6,177 nt of DNA from Spirochaeta sp. (GCA_030590585.1 JAUUYD010000153.1:1-6177); one strand, 5' to 3'. Counted from the stretch's first letter, positions 1 through 6,177 are shown. Translations and numbers: made by a program. The notes: a model not told the origin generated them from the sequence alone.

Positions 1-1143
1 AAGATCCGTAAGATCCCGGATCAGACGGTCAATGGTCTTTGCAGAGAACTGAACAACATTCAGCAGCTCAGCCTGTTCCTGAGTCAGATCTGATTCCTGC
101 AGAAGACTGGCCATCATCATCACACCATTCAGAGGTGAACGGATTTCATGACTGACATTGGCCAGGAAAAGGCTCCGGGCTTCAGCCTCACCCTCAGCTA
201 TGTCTTTTGCGGTTTTCAAGTCATCTACAGCCTGTCTTTGAATCAGTGCCAGATTCAAGACTTCTGCAATTTTCTCCATATTATCCAGATCCCATGGGCC
301 GAATTTTCCCGGTACATCAACCAGTATAAGCTGACCGGATAATGAACTGTCATTAAGAAACGGAACTCGAAGAAGATTTCTTATCTCATCAGAATAATTG
401 CACTGATTGGTATCATCTGTCATAGAGAGTACTTCATTCAGGTAGAACGCCCCGTTGATACGCCCGGGCCTCCTCAGGTTCATCAGTGCTTCATCCATTT
501 CCAGAGACTCCATAACCGATGGAATAACACAAACAGGACAACCGCCGGCACATCGGCGTTCAAGAATTTTTTCACCAGATTCATTTTCAATAACCAGAAT
601 TCCCGAACGGCTGTCAGTAAGGTTCATAGCTGAATCAAGCACGGTTCCGGCAATCTCATTCAGAGACAGGGGAGATGCCAATATGCGGCGGACAGTATCA
701 GCCAGAATTGCATTGACTTCCTTCTGTTCCACCAGCTGCTTTTCCGCTGTTTTCCGTAATGTGATATCCTCCAGAAAATGAACGGTAGCAGGTGCTCCCT
801 CCCAGTCAATCAGACTCGTACGGTTCCGCATGGAGATAATTCTTCCATCATCCAATGAAATCCCGACTTCCCGTATTTCCCTGGAACCCTCTCCTTTTTC
901 CCGTCTACTCCGATTTTCCAGTTTCTCTTTAAGATTCGAATCCTGTAAACTCCATTCTCCCAGGGATTTATTGGCCAGCATTTCCCGTGTTGTACCCAAT
1001 ATCTCTGCCAGGCGTTCATTCATGAATACGGTTTCATCCTTCTGAATCACCAACAGACCTTCTCCAAGGCTGTCTGCAAGTGCCCTGATACCGATTTCCA
1101 CATTACCGGCGGGGTTCTGCCTGTTTCGTTCATGTTTGTTCAT
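1..1143 (-). CDS. PAS-GAF sensor histidine kinase, N-terminal part (cut by left edge)
   Basis: The frame is open from an ATG at 1143 to the window edge, giving 381 residues without a stop. Residues about 15-132 look like a PAS sensor, ending in the typical FLEDITLRKTAEKQL linker. Residues about 150-312 look like a GAF domain (AMNLTDSRSGILVIENESG). After a helical linker comes a HisKA dimerisation segment with the H-box FLANVSHEIRSPLNG, so H332 is the predicted phosphorylated histidine. The HATPase domain and any receiver domain must lie beyond the edge. No membrane segment is seen in this part, so a cytoplasmic sensor is likely. The GAF domain carries C198, C202, C205 and C248, which is unusual. 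The start is uncertain: an in-frame GTG at 1155 has AAGG five bases upstream, whereas the ATG has only a weak GGTGTGG. The gene is divergent from argA. The ligand and the partner regulator cannot be read from this window. Confidence 0.9.
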   Translation of the reverse strand, partial: MNKHERNRQNPAGNVEIGIRALADSLGEGLLVIQKDETVFMNERLAEILGTTREMLANKSLGEWSLQDSNLKEKLENRSRREKGEGSREIREVGISLDDGRIISMRNRTSLIDWEGAPATVHFLEDITLRKTAEKQLVEQKEVNAILADTVRRILASPLSLNEIAGTVLDSAMNLTDSRSGILVIENESGEKILERRCAGGCPVCVIPSVMESLEMDEALMNLRRPGRINGAFYLNEVLSMTDDTNQCNYSDEIRNLLRVPFLNDSSLSGQLILVDVPGKFGPWDLDNMEKIAEVLNLALIQRQAVDDLKTAKDIAEGEAEARSLFLANVSHEIRSPLNGVMMMASLLQESDLTQEQAELLNVVQFSAKTIDRLIRDLTDL

Positions 1144-1148
1144 TTCAG

Positions 1149-1178
1149 TTGCCACACCAACCTTGATATATCTATATT
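1149..1178 (+). promoter_or_regulatory. Candidate promoter for argA
   Basis: A -35-like TTGCCA (1149-1154) is followed after 18 bases by a -10-like TATATT (1173-1178). Transcription from here would start near 1185 and leave a leader of roughly 138 bases before argA. The -10 overlaps the candidate -10 of the divergent kinase gene, so the two promoters would compete or share one AT-rich core. A weaker alternative lies nearer argA: TTGTTC (1281-1286) and CATAAC (1304-1309) with a 17-base spacer, which would give a nearly leaderless message. Confidence 0.35.
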
Positions 1179-1181
1179 ATA
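1176..1181 (-). promoter_or_regulatory. Candidate -10 box for the histidine kinase gene
   Basis: On the minus strand there is a perfect TATAAT about 33 bases before the kinase ATG, or 21 before the alternative GTG. No good -35 hexamer sits at 16-18 bases. A TGAC just upstream of the box is close to, but not exactly, an extended -10. The region is AT-rich, so a chance match is possible. Confidence 0.35.
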
Positions 1182-1255
1182 GTCATTCTTGCTGTACTTG
1201 GTACTTCCAATCATGAATGACTTCCAGCTCGGTGCCGCTTAGCGCTGATAAGAAA

Positions 1256-1285
1256 CCTGCCAGACACCGGCATAGGTATTTTGTT
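1256..1285 (+). terminator. Hairpin plus T-rich run in the argA leader (possible attenuator)
   Basis: CCT-GCC at 1256-1261 can pair with GGC and AGG at 1269-1271 and 1274-1276, with a two-base AT bulge and a seven-base loop. It is followed directly by TATTTTGTT (1277-1285). This is six base pairs followed by a broken T run, so it is weak as an intrinsic terminator. It lies between the candidate upstream promoter and argA, which is where an attenuator would be. No competing antiterminator stem was recognised. Confidence 0.25.
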
Positions 1286-1322
1286 CTTGACCCCCTGGCA
1301 TTTCATAACCTAGTCTCATCTT

Positions 1323-2654
1323 ATGGCCGCATCCGATATACGTGAACAGGTAGATCTCATCAGGGAAGTATTCGCATATGCCGAACGCTTCCGGGGTTTC
1401 ACCTTCGTCTTCAAGTTCTCCAACGAAATCATCGATCATCCAATTTTCCCCCAGCACGCCCGGGATTTGGCCTTGCTGCACAAAGCAGGAATTCGCATTG
1501 TTATTGTTCCGGGGGCACGGAAAAGAATTGATGAAGTTCTCAGCCGCTACGATGTTGAACGGCGTTTTGTAGACGATATCAGGGTAAGCGATCCTGAATC
1601 CATGGATCTTATCAAAATGGCAGCATTCGATGTGTCACACAGGGTAATGACCGCTTTATCAGGCCATAAAATTACCGCCGTTATCGGCAACTGGGTAAGA
1701 GCCCGCTCCAGAGGCGTTCTTGATGGTACCGATTTCGGCCGCACCGGCCTTGTTGACCGGGTGAGAGTGGAAGCCGTCACCAGATCTCTGGAACAGGGTC
1801 ATGTTCCAATATTCCCATGCGTTGGCCATAATGATTCCGGAGACCCGTTTAATCTATCTTCAGACGAACTCGCCGGTACAGTCGCCGAATCATTGAATGC
1901 AAAAAAACTCTTTCTCATTTCCGACGATCCGGTAATGAACACCCCTGAATGGAAGATTCCCGATGGTGTGGATATTCTGGAAGACGGCCGGATATTCCGC
2001 ATGACCCCTGCCGCGGTTAAGGGATTCATCTCCTTGAATCCTGACAAACCGGGACGCACAGCTTTGGAGACCGCTGCTTCGGCCTGCCGCGGCGGGATTG
2101 ACAGGGCACACATCCTTGACGGCCGTCAAAGCGGTGTCCTCCTCAAGGAAATCTTCTCCAACCTGGGAATGGGTACAATGGTTTTCGCCGATGCCTACGA
2201 GAGGCTGCGTCCCATGGAGTCTTCGGATGTCCCGGGGATACTGGAAATCATGCAGCCCCTCATTGCCGAAGGTATTCTGGTGAAACGTACACGGGAAGAG
2301 CTGGAAAACAAGCAGGCGGATTACTGGGTTTACGCCATGGACGGTGTGGTTCACGGCTGCGCGGCCCTTCATCCCCGGGGTGAAAAGACTGCCGAAATTG
2401 CCGGAGTTGCCGTCGATCCCCGTTATGCCCAGCTGGGTATCGGGGCCAAACTTTTGGCCCGGCTCTCCGGTAAAGCGGCAGAAGATGGTTTCCATCAGGT
2501 GTTTGTCCTTACCACCCGTACAGCTGACTGGTTTCTCTCCCGGGGCTTCCGGGAAGGGTCGGTAGCTGATTTACCCGCCGAACGGCGCAAAGATTATGAT
2601 GCGGGGCGGAATTCACGGGTGCTGGTGAAAGATCTGGGAAATACCCAATCCTAG
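1323..2654 (+). CDS. argA: N-acetylglutamate synthase (amino-acid N-acetyltransferase)
   Basis: The enzyme transfers an acetyl group from acetyl-CoA to L-glutamate, the first committed step of arginine synthesis, in the cytoplasm. The 443-residue protein follows the classical ArgA plan end to end and has the same length as my recollection of the E. coli enzyme. An amino-acid-kinase-like domain spans about residues 20-285 (IRIVIVPGARKRID at 57-70, DPFNLSSDELA at 174-184). A GNAT acetyltransferase domain spans about 293-440. The acetyl-CoA loop QLGIGA is at 370-375, FVLTTRTADWFLSRGF at 394-409, and the ArgA-type tail RNSRVLVKDLG at 429-439. In this family the kinase-like domain binds arginine for feedback inhibition rather than phosphorylating. 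Here its first loop reads KFSNEII (31-37), lacking the GG seen in kinases. An in-frame TAG at 1311 and N-terminal match to the family support the ATG start, although no Shine-Dalgarno sequence is visible. No other arg gene is in the window. Confidence 0.95.
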   Translation: MAASDIREQVDLIREVFAYAERFRGFTFVFKFSNEIIDHPIFPQHARDLALLHKAGIRIVIVPGARKRIDEVLSRYDVERRFVDDIRVSDPESMDLIKMAAFDVSHRVMTALSGHKITAVIGNWVRARSRGVLDGTDFGRTGLVDRVRVEAVTRSLEQGHVPIFPCVGHNDSGDPFNLSSDELAGTVAESLNAKKLFLISDDPVMNTPEWKIPDGVDILEDGRIFRMTPAAVKGFISLNPDKPGRTALETAASACRGGIDRAHILDGRQSGVLLKEIFSNLGMGTMVFADAYERLRPMESSDVPGILEIMQPLIAEGILVKRTREELENKQADYWVYAMDGVVHGCAALHPRGEKTAEIAGVAVDPRYAQLGIGAKLLARLSGKAAEDGFHQVFVLTTRTADWFLSRGFREGSVADLPAERRKDYDAGRNSRVLVKDLGNTQS

Positions 2655-2673
2655 ATTATCAAAAGGCCTGGAT

Positions 2674-3345
2674 TCATGAAGGACTTCCGTTTACATTAAA
2701 AAATTTCACGGCCCTTTCAAGCTCCTGAACGCATATTTCCGCGTACTGCGGGGCAAGGTTGATAAGATTATCCGGTTTTATACTGTTCTCCCGCCTGAGA
2801 AGAACGGGAAAGATACTATGAGTCGAAATAATAAGCTGGTACTTCTTGGATAGTTTCGGGAAAATCTCTCCCCAGAGAATAGCCTGACCGGCAAAACCGA
2901 TATGATTATCCACTTCATCCAGAAGCAGTGTCGGTCTATCATCCCGATGTAATTTATACGTCAGGAAACGCTTTTCAATATAGTCTACCAATTCATTAAC
3001 AAGTCCAATCCTTTTCTCTCCAGAGGAGCGTAGATGGGCATGAGAATCAAGGTATCCGGCATCTATGAACGATTCCTCAGAATCCTTATAGCAGTCCTGA
3101 TAGAACACCGGCCGATCATCACTTTCAATGGAGATCGAATAGGGCAGATCTTCCGATGTACCCCCCTCAGACCATCCACCGCTGCCGCATCCGGAGGCCC
3201 CTGCCAGGGTGCTGAGAATAGTGGTTTTCCCCGTACCGTTCGGCCCGAAAAGTACATTAGTCCAGGGGTTGAACCGGATTTCACCTTTCCCGATTCCTTT
3301 GAGCCGGGTGGGATATCCGGAGTTAAAACGAAGTGTTGAAATCAT
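2674..3345 (-). CDS. Small stand-alone ABC/AAA-type ATPase, function unknown
   Basis: This is a 223-residue soluble protein with a complete ABC-type ATPase core. The Walker A motif GPNGTGKT is at residues 34-41, a signature-like SSGEKR at 107-112, Walker B TLLLDEVD at 139-146 with D143 and E144, and the switch histidine H176 in LIISTHS. It resembles single-domain predicted ATPases of the COG3910 / AAA_15-AAA_21 kind, related to RecF/SMC heads. There is no long coiled coil, TOPRIM nuclease or membrane domain, so it is not obviously an OLD nuclease or a transporter subunit. The start ATG at 3345 lies 15 bp after the stop of the acyl-CoA synthetase, with a weak AGATGAG eight bases upstream. It is therefore probably the last gene of that operon. 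It converges on argA with only 19 bp between stops. The substrate and partner cannot be told from sequence. Confidence 0.8.
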   Translation of the reverse strand: MISTLRFNSGYPTRLKGIGKGEIRFNPWTNVLFGPNGTGKTTILSTLAGASGCGSGGWSEGGTSEDLPYSISIESDDRPVFYQDCYKDSEESFIDAGYLDSHAHLRSSGEKRIGLVNELVDYIEKRFLTYKLHRDDRPTLLLDEVDNHIGFAGQAILWGEIFPKLSKKYQLIISTHSIFPVLLRRENSIKPDNLINLAPQYAEICVQELERAVKFFNVNGSPS

Positions 3346-3360
3346 CTGCTGTGCTCATCT

Positions 3361-5298
3361 TTACTTCTTCCGTTTCGTATCCTGGTGCAGCTTGGAAATC
3401 AGCCCCTTGTACTTATCCTGAATGTACTGCCGTTTCACCTTGAGAGTTTGAGTAAGTTCTTTACCGATAGAGAAATTACTTCTTACCGGAAGTATTTTTG
3501 TGACAAACTCAAAGCGATTAAAACCCTGCTCTTTTGATATCAGTGAATTCACTTCTTTCATCAGATGCTGGTAAATACTGTCGTGCTCGATTGACTCAGC
3601 ACCCTCGATTATCACTTCAGTAGGAGAGAGTTTAAGCTCACCGGCCAATTTCATCAGCTCATCTTCGTTTACCGCGACAATAGCCGACAGCTGTTTCTGA
3701 TCCTGCCCCAGCACAACTGCATGATCGATGAAGAGGCTTTCCTTCATTTTATCTTCAATGGGCTCGGGTTCCACGTTTTCACCGCTCATCAGGACAATGG
3801 TATCTTTCAAACGGCCGACAAGAATTATTTCTCCATTCTCAGAACGAATCGCAAGGTCTCCGGTATTCAGCCATCCCTTATCATCAAGAACAGCCGCCGT
3901 AGCATCGGGATTTTTATAATAACCTGACATTACTTGAGGCCCCTTGGCAAAGACAAGTCCTTTTTCACCGGTAGCGGTTTCACTTCCATTCTCCCGGCGA
4001 ACTTGGACTTCAGTATTTTCAAATGGAATGCCTGTGGAGCCGAAGGTATTGCAGGCGACTGTCCGGGAGAGGATTCCAGGCGCGCATTCGGTCATACCGT
4101 AGGCGTTCACAATGGTTATTCCCAGGGCATTGAACACCTCATCCAGGTATTTCGGTAACGATCCGGCACCGGAAGTTGCGATACGCATGCGGCCGCCTAC
4201 CTTCTCACGGAATGGTTTGAACAGCAGCGCGGCCATCATGTGGCCGGGAAATATGAAGAGTTTGATACAGGCATGCTTAATCCGCGAGAAAAACCGCCGG
4301 AAACCGCTGCGGTCATTCAGGGAGATATAACCACCCCTCAAATAAAAGGTTGAGGTTAAATAGAGCTGGTTTATCTTGATAAACATAAAGATAAGATTAC
4401 GTTTAACCCCGGGCATCAGGCTGATGGCCTTAATCATCTTCTGGTAAATTGACTCCCAAACCCGGGGTACTGAGATAATCAGATGAGGCTTCTCTTCAAT
4501 AAGATCGGCGGCAAATCGGCCTGCTGAAGAATAGACGATGGTTAGGGCAACGTGATGACAGACGAATTCGAAGGCCCGTTCATACACATGCCATGAAGGC
4601 AGCATTACTACGGTTATCTCTTCTTTCGATGAATCCACCTCCAGCCTTGGAGTGTTGGCCACAACGTTCTGAACAAAATTCTGGTGGGAGAGCATTACAC
4701 CCTTGGGGTTGCCTGTGGTTCCCGAGGTGTAGACGATGGTAAGAAGATCATTGTTATTGACCTCTTTTATCAGCTGTTCAATGAGATCGGGTGTCTCTTT
4801 CAGCAGTTCCCGCCCTTGTAAAAACAAATCCTCGAAAAATACGGTCTTCCCGGAAGTTTCTTCAGGTAATACTTCATCGGACTTCTCCACAATCAGGATG
4901 CTGCGGCAGCGGCTCCAGTCCTCATCAGTGAATACACTCCGGAGGTCAATAAGCTGGGAAACAGTCTCCAAAATCAGAATTACCGAATCCGAGTGATGAA
5001 AAATAAACTGCACTTCCCGGGCTAAGGTATCAGACCCCCTGGGGACCGATACAGCACCCAGCGCCTGAAGCGCGTAATCGGTAACCGACCATTCATACCG
5101 GTTGTTCACAAAAAAGCCGACATGATTACCACGGGCGATACCCAACTCACGCATCCCTGCTGTCAGTTCACGTATAGACAAGGCAAAATCGGCATAGGTT
5201 CGTGTAAAGGTGTCGTTCCCAATGTGAAACTTGTGAGAAATCCGGTTCGGGAAATTTTCCGCGGCCAGAAATGGTAGTTCCAGAATATTATTCAGCAT
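3361..5298 (-). CDS. Long-chain fatty-acid--CoA ligase (AMP-forming, COG1022 type)
   Basis: The enzyme activates long-chain fatty acids to acyl-CoA through an acyl-adenylate, acting in the cytoplasm or at the inner membrane face. The 645-residue protein has the full adenylate-forming set. With ATG as residue 1, these are the phosphate loop YTSGTTGNPKG at 190-200, the adenine motif NAYGMTE at 398-404, GWLNTGDL at 475-482, the hinge GRLKD at 495-499 followed by SGENVEPEPIED, and a C-terminal LTQTLKVKR with K620 as the likely catalytic lysine. The family usually has LTPTLK there, so Q for P is a small deviation. Length is typical for the class. The frame also opens at a GTG at 5304, but an AGGAG sits five bases before the ATG at 5298 and overlaps that GTG, so the ATG is preferred. 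It follows the VTT gene by 36 bp and precedes the ATPase by 15 bp. Chain-length specificity cannot be deduced. Confidence 0.93.
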   Translation of the reverse strand: MLNNILELPFLAAENFPNRISHKFHIGNDTFTRTYADFALSIRELTAGMRELGIARGNHVGFFVNNRYEWSVTDYALQALGAVSVPRGSDTLAREVQFIFHHSDSVILILETVSQLIDLRSVFTDEDWSRCRSILIVEKSDEVLPEETSGKTVFFEDLFLQGRELLKETPDLIEQLIKEVNNNDLLTIVYTSGTTGNPKGVMLSHQNFVQNVVANTPRLEVDSSKEEITVVMLPSWHVYERAFEFVCHHVALTIVYSSAGRFAADLIEEKPHLIISVPRVWESIYQKMIKAISLMPGVKRNLIFMFIKINQLYLTSTFYLRGGYISLNDRSGFRRFFSRIKHACIKLFIFPGHMMAALLFKPFREKVGGRMRIATSGAGSLPKYLDEVFNALGITIVNAYGMTECAPGILSRTVACNTFGSTGIPFENTEVQVRRENGSETATGEKGLVFAKGPQVMSGYYKNPDATAAVLDDKGWLNTGDLAIRSENGEIILVGRLKDTIVLMSGENVEPEPIEDKMKESLFIDHAVVLGQDQKQLSAIVAVNEDELMKLAGELKLSPTEVIIEGAESIEHDSIYQHLMKEVNSLISKEQGFNRFEFVTKILPVRSNFSIGKELTQTLKVKRQYIQDKYKGLISKLHQDTKRKK

Positions 5299-5308
5299 AT
5301 GCACTCCT
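5299..5308 (-). promoter_or_regulatory. Ribosome binding site deciding the acyl-CoA synthetase start
   Basis: Reading on the minus strand, AGGAG is followed by TGCAT and then ATG. This is the only strong Shine-Dalgarno sequence seen in the window. Its spacing of five bases suits the ATG at 5298. The GTG at 5304 overlaps the site itself and is too close to be used. Confidence 0.7.
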
Positions 5309-5321
5309 ATGGATAACCGGT

Positions 5322-5335
5322 AAGTAAGCTTACTT
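5322..5335. promoter_or_regulatory. Perfect 14-bp palindrome between VTT gene and acyl-CoA synthetase
   Basis: AAGTAAGCTTACTT is exactly self-complementary. It begins at the last base of the VTT stop codon and lies about 24 bp before the synthetase start. With no loop it would make only a short AT-rich hairpin, and on the coding strand no T run follows, so it is a poor terminator for this operon. The symmetry is what a dimeric repressor of TetR or similar type would bind. On the plus strand CATTTTTT follows, which could also be read as a weak terminator for antisense transcription. The role is inferred. Confidence 0.35.
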
Positions 5336-5922
5336 CATTTTTTCCGTGATTTCAGCACTTCTATAATAACCCAGAGGATAACAATAGAGGCAGTCAGAGC
5401 CAGAATGGCCTTGAGCGGAAGCTGCATGACAAGGGTTACTGTAGCCACTTCAACCACCAGTGCCGGTATTTTTCCGAGGGTGCTGGCCAGGGTGAATGTC
5501 CAGTTTCGTATCCGGCTTCCGGCAGCACCAAGTGTAACAGCTCCTGATGGGAAGTATGGCAGAAGACGGAAAGCCAGAACAAGAAGAAAAGCTCTACCTT
5601 CAGGAGCCCCGGAGAGCAGCTTCATTTTTGACTCCAGAGATGCTGAAAATCTCCCATTCAGACCAGTCAGCTTGTTCAACCCCCTGCGGTAGAGCATAAA
5701 GGCAACGACAGCCCCCAAAGATTCACCGGCTATGGATAGAGCTGTACCCCACCAGATACCGAAAACAGCAACATTGGCAGCGGTAATAAAGAAACTGGGA
5801 AGTACACCAATAATAGCTATGAGAACTTCAATCAGGAGGCTTAAAGGAATGGCAATAGCCCGATAGGAGGTTAATAGTCCTGTTACCCAGATTTCACCCA
5901 TGAGGAATGCGAATTGATTCAA
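5335..5922 (-). CDS. VTT-domain (TVP38/TMEM64, DedA-like) integral membrane protein
   Basis: This is a very hydrophobic protein of 195 residues, with segments at about 22-45, 47-64, 62-79, 112-130, 141-165 and 170-190 and a basic KSRKK tail. It shows the VTT (SNARE-associated) pattern. The first half has EVLIAIIGVLPS, then GIWWGTALSIAGESLGAVVAFMLYRRG. The second half has FRLLPYFPSGAVTLGAAG (118-135) and STLGKIPALVV (147-157), with R119, P122, P125 and G150-P153 as family positions. VTT proteins are linked to phospholipid scrambling and membrane homeostasis; the cargo of this one is unknown. The start is uncertain. The frame begins with TTG at 5922 and has an ATG at 5901 that would give 188 residues; neither has a good Shine-Dalgarno sequence, and an in-frame TGA lies just upstream near 5936. 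It is probably the first gene of an operon with the acyl-CoA synthetase. Confidence 0.85.
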   Translation of the reverse strand: MNQFAFLMGEIWVTGLLTSYRAIAIPLSLLIEVLIAIIGVLPSFFITAANVAVFGIWWGTALSIAGESLGAVVAFMLYRRGLNKLTGLNGRFSASLESKMKLLSGAPEGRAFLLVLAFRLLPYFPSGAVTLGAAGSRIRNWTFTLASTLGKIPALVVEVATVTLVMQLPLKAILALTASIVILWVIIEVLKSRKK

Positions 5923-6058
5923 TCTTGAATTTATTCAACCCTTCTTCAATTTGCCTGACACTCTTAGAGATTTCAACTCCTGAGTCCGCGACAAGCTGTG
6001 CAGAATTAAAAATCTCATTGACTCCGTAGGTCACCCTCGCATGCTCTTTTGACGCAGT
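5897..6058 (-). pseudogene. Remnant resembling a chemoreceptor (MCP) C-terminus
   Basis: Directly after the stop of the CBS gene, and in the same frame, 54 codons run open to a TGA at 5894-5896. There is no start codon near the beginning. The translation includes VNEIFNSAQLVADSGVEI and then SKSVRQIEEGLNKFKIES. This has the heptad pattern and closing FK(I/V) seen at the very end of methyl-accepting chemotaxis proteins. The rest of such a receptor, including the conserved hairpin tip, is absent from the window. It could be a leftover of a deleted MCP gene, an extension of the CBS protein lost through the TAA, or a chance coiled-coil-like reading. The end overlaps the VTT gene start by about 26 bases. 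Confidence 0.4.
5917..5938. repeat. Alternating TTGAAT/ATTCAA inverted repeats at the VTT gene start
   Basis: Three six-base arms alternate in direction: ATTCAA (5917-5922), TTGAAT (5925-5930) and ATTCAA (5933-5938), each separated by two bases. Any neighbouring pair forms a perfect inverted repeat. A further ATTGA-T-TCAAT overlaps at 5913-5923. The cluster covers the possible TTG start and lies 12 bases before the ATG of the VTT gene, so a bound protein could block transcription or translation. It is AT-rich and also falls within the chemoreceptor-like remnant, so chance is possible. Confidence 0.35.
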
Positions 6059-6177
6059 TTAAAGCGCGTTTATACCATAAGGATTTCTGATGTGCTCTCG
6101 AAGCAATTTTACTTCATTCTCCGATTGTTCGAGAAATATTTTAATGATATCACCAATCGAGATAATTCCCAACAGAG
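6059..6177 (-). CDS. C-terminal end of a CBS-domain protein (cut by right edge)
   Basis: Only the last 38 residues are present, ending at a TAA at 6059-6061. They begin LLGIISIGDIIKIFLEQ, the final strand and helix of a CBS (Bateman) domain, where (L/V)GIISIGD(V/I)(V/I)K is highly typical. They continue as a charged helix, SENEVKLLREHIRNPYGINAL. In small two-CBS proteins of this style the module ends in just such an E-rich helix followed by a short tail. CBS pairs bind adenine nucleotides and act as energy or redox sensors; what this one regulates cannot be told. It lies on the same strand as the VTT operon, with 136 bp between its stop and the TTG of the VTT gene. Confidence 0.75.
   Translation of the reverse strand, partial: LLGIISIGDIIKIFLEQSENEVKLLREHIRNPYGINAL

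Noticed and set aside
455..781. A 108-codon plus-strand frame
   Set aside because: It is antisense to the kinase GAF and PAS coding sequence, Ser/Arg-rich and without recognisable motifs.
1213..1242. Nine-codon leader peptide ahead of argA
   Set aside because: There is an ATG and a TAG in frame, but no Shine-Dalgarno and no arginine codons. Short frames of this size occur often by chance, so it is kept only as a remark in the findings.
1239..1481. An 80-codon minus-strand frame across the argA start and its leader
   Set aside because: Most of it is antisense to argA and the translation is not recognisable as any family.
1890..2495. A 201-codon open frame on the minus strand
   Set aside because: It lies entirely antisense to argA, whose protein matches its family along the whole length. 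The antisense translation shows no domain or ribosome site and reflects codon use of argA.
2655..2700. Possible bidirectional terminator between argA and the ATPase gene
   Set aside because: AAGGCCT and AGGACTT can pair only with a mismatch around a ten-base loop, and the pairing includes the ATPase stop. The flanking T runs are short, so the signal is too weak to call.
3063..3284. Minus-strand 73-codon frame inside the ATPase gene
   Set aside because: It is a shifted frame of the ATPase coding sequence, which itself carries all ABC motifs in order.

Overview
The window suggests a free-living, motile bacterium of moderate GC content with bacterial-type signals and dense packing. No rRNA, tRNA, insertion sequence, CRISPR array or phage gene is visible. 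The long-chain acyl-CoA synthetase, the chemoreceptor-like remnant and the PAS/GAF kinase would fit a spirochaete (Spirochaetota), but this is a weak inference from protein flavour. The classical two-domain ArgA is better known from Proteobacteria.

Layout from left to right. Positions 1-1143 (minus) hold the N-terminal 381 residues of a PAS-GAF-HisKA sensor histidine kinase whose ATPase end lies beyond the left edge. Positions 1144-1322 form a divergent regulatory gap with overlapping, oppositely oriented promoter-like elements and a hairpin followed by a T-rich run in the argA leader. Positions 1323-2654 (plus) encode a full-length N-acetylglutamate synthase, the first step of arginine synthesis. 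It converges, across a 19-bp gap, on a minus-strand group that fills the rest of the window.

Read in its own direction, that minus-strand group is: the tail of a CBS-domain protein (entering from the right edge, stop at 6059); a short region that looks like the decayed C-terminus of a methyl-accepting chemotaxis protein, in the same frame as the CBS gene but beyond its stop; a VTT/DedA-like membrane protein (5335-5922); a long-chain acyl-CoA synthetase (3361-5298); and a small stand-alone ABC-type ATPase (2674-3345). Spacings of 36 and 15 bp suggest that the last three are one operon. The first two of these concern membrane lipid handling and fatty-acid activation; the ATPase has no evident link to them.

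No convincing new multi-gene system is present. The points most worth a second look are the cysteine cluster in the kinase GAF domain, the CBS/chemoreceptor junction, and the two palindromic operator-like sites in front of the VTT and acyl-CoA synthetase genes.
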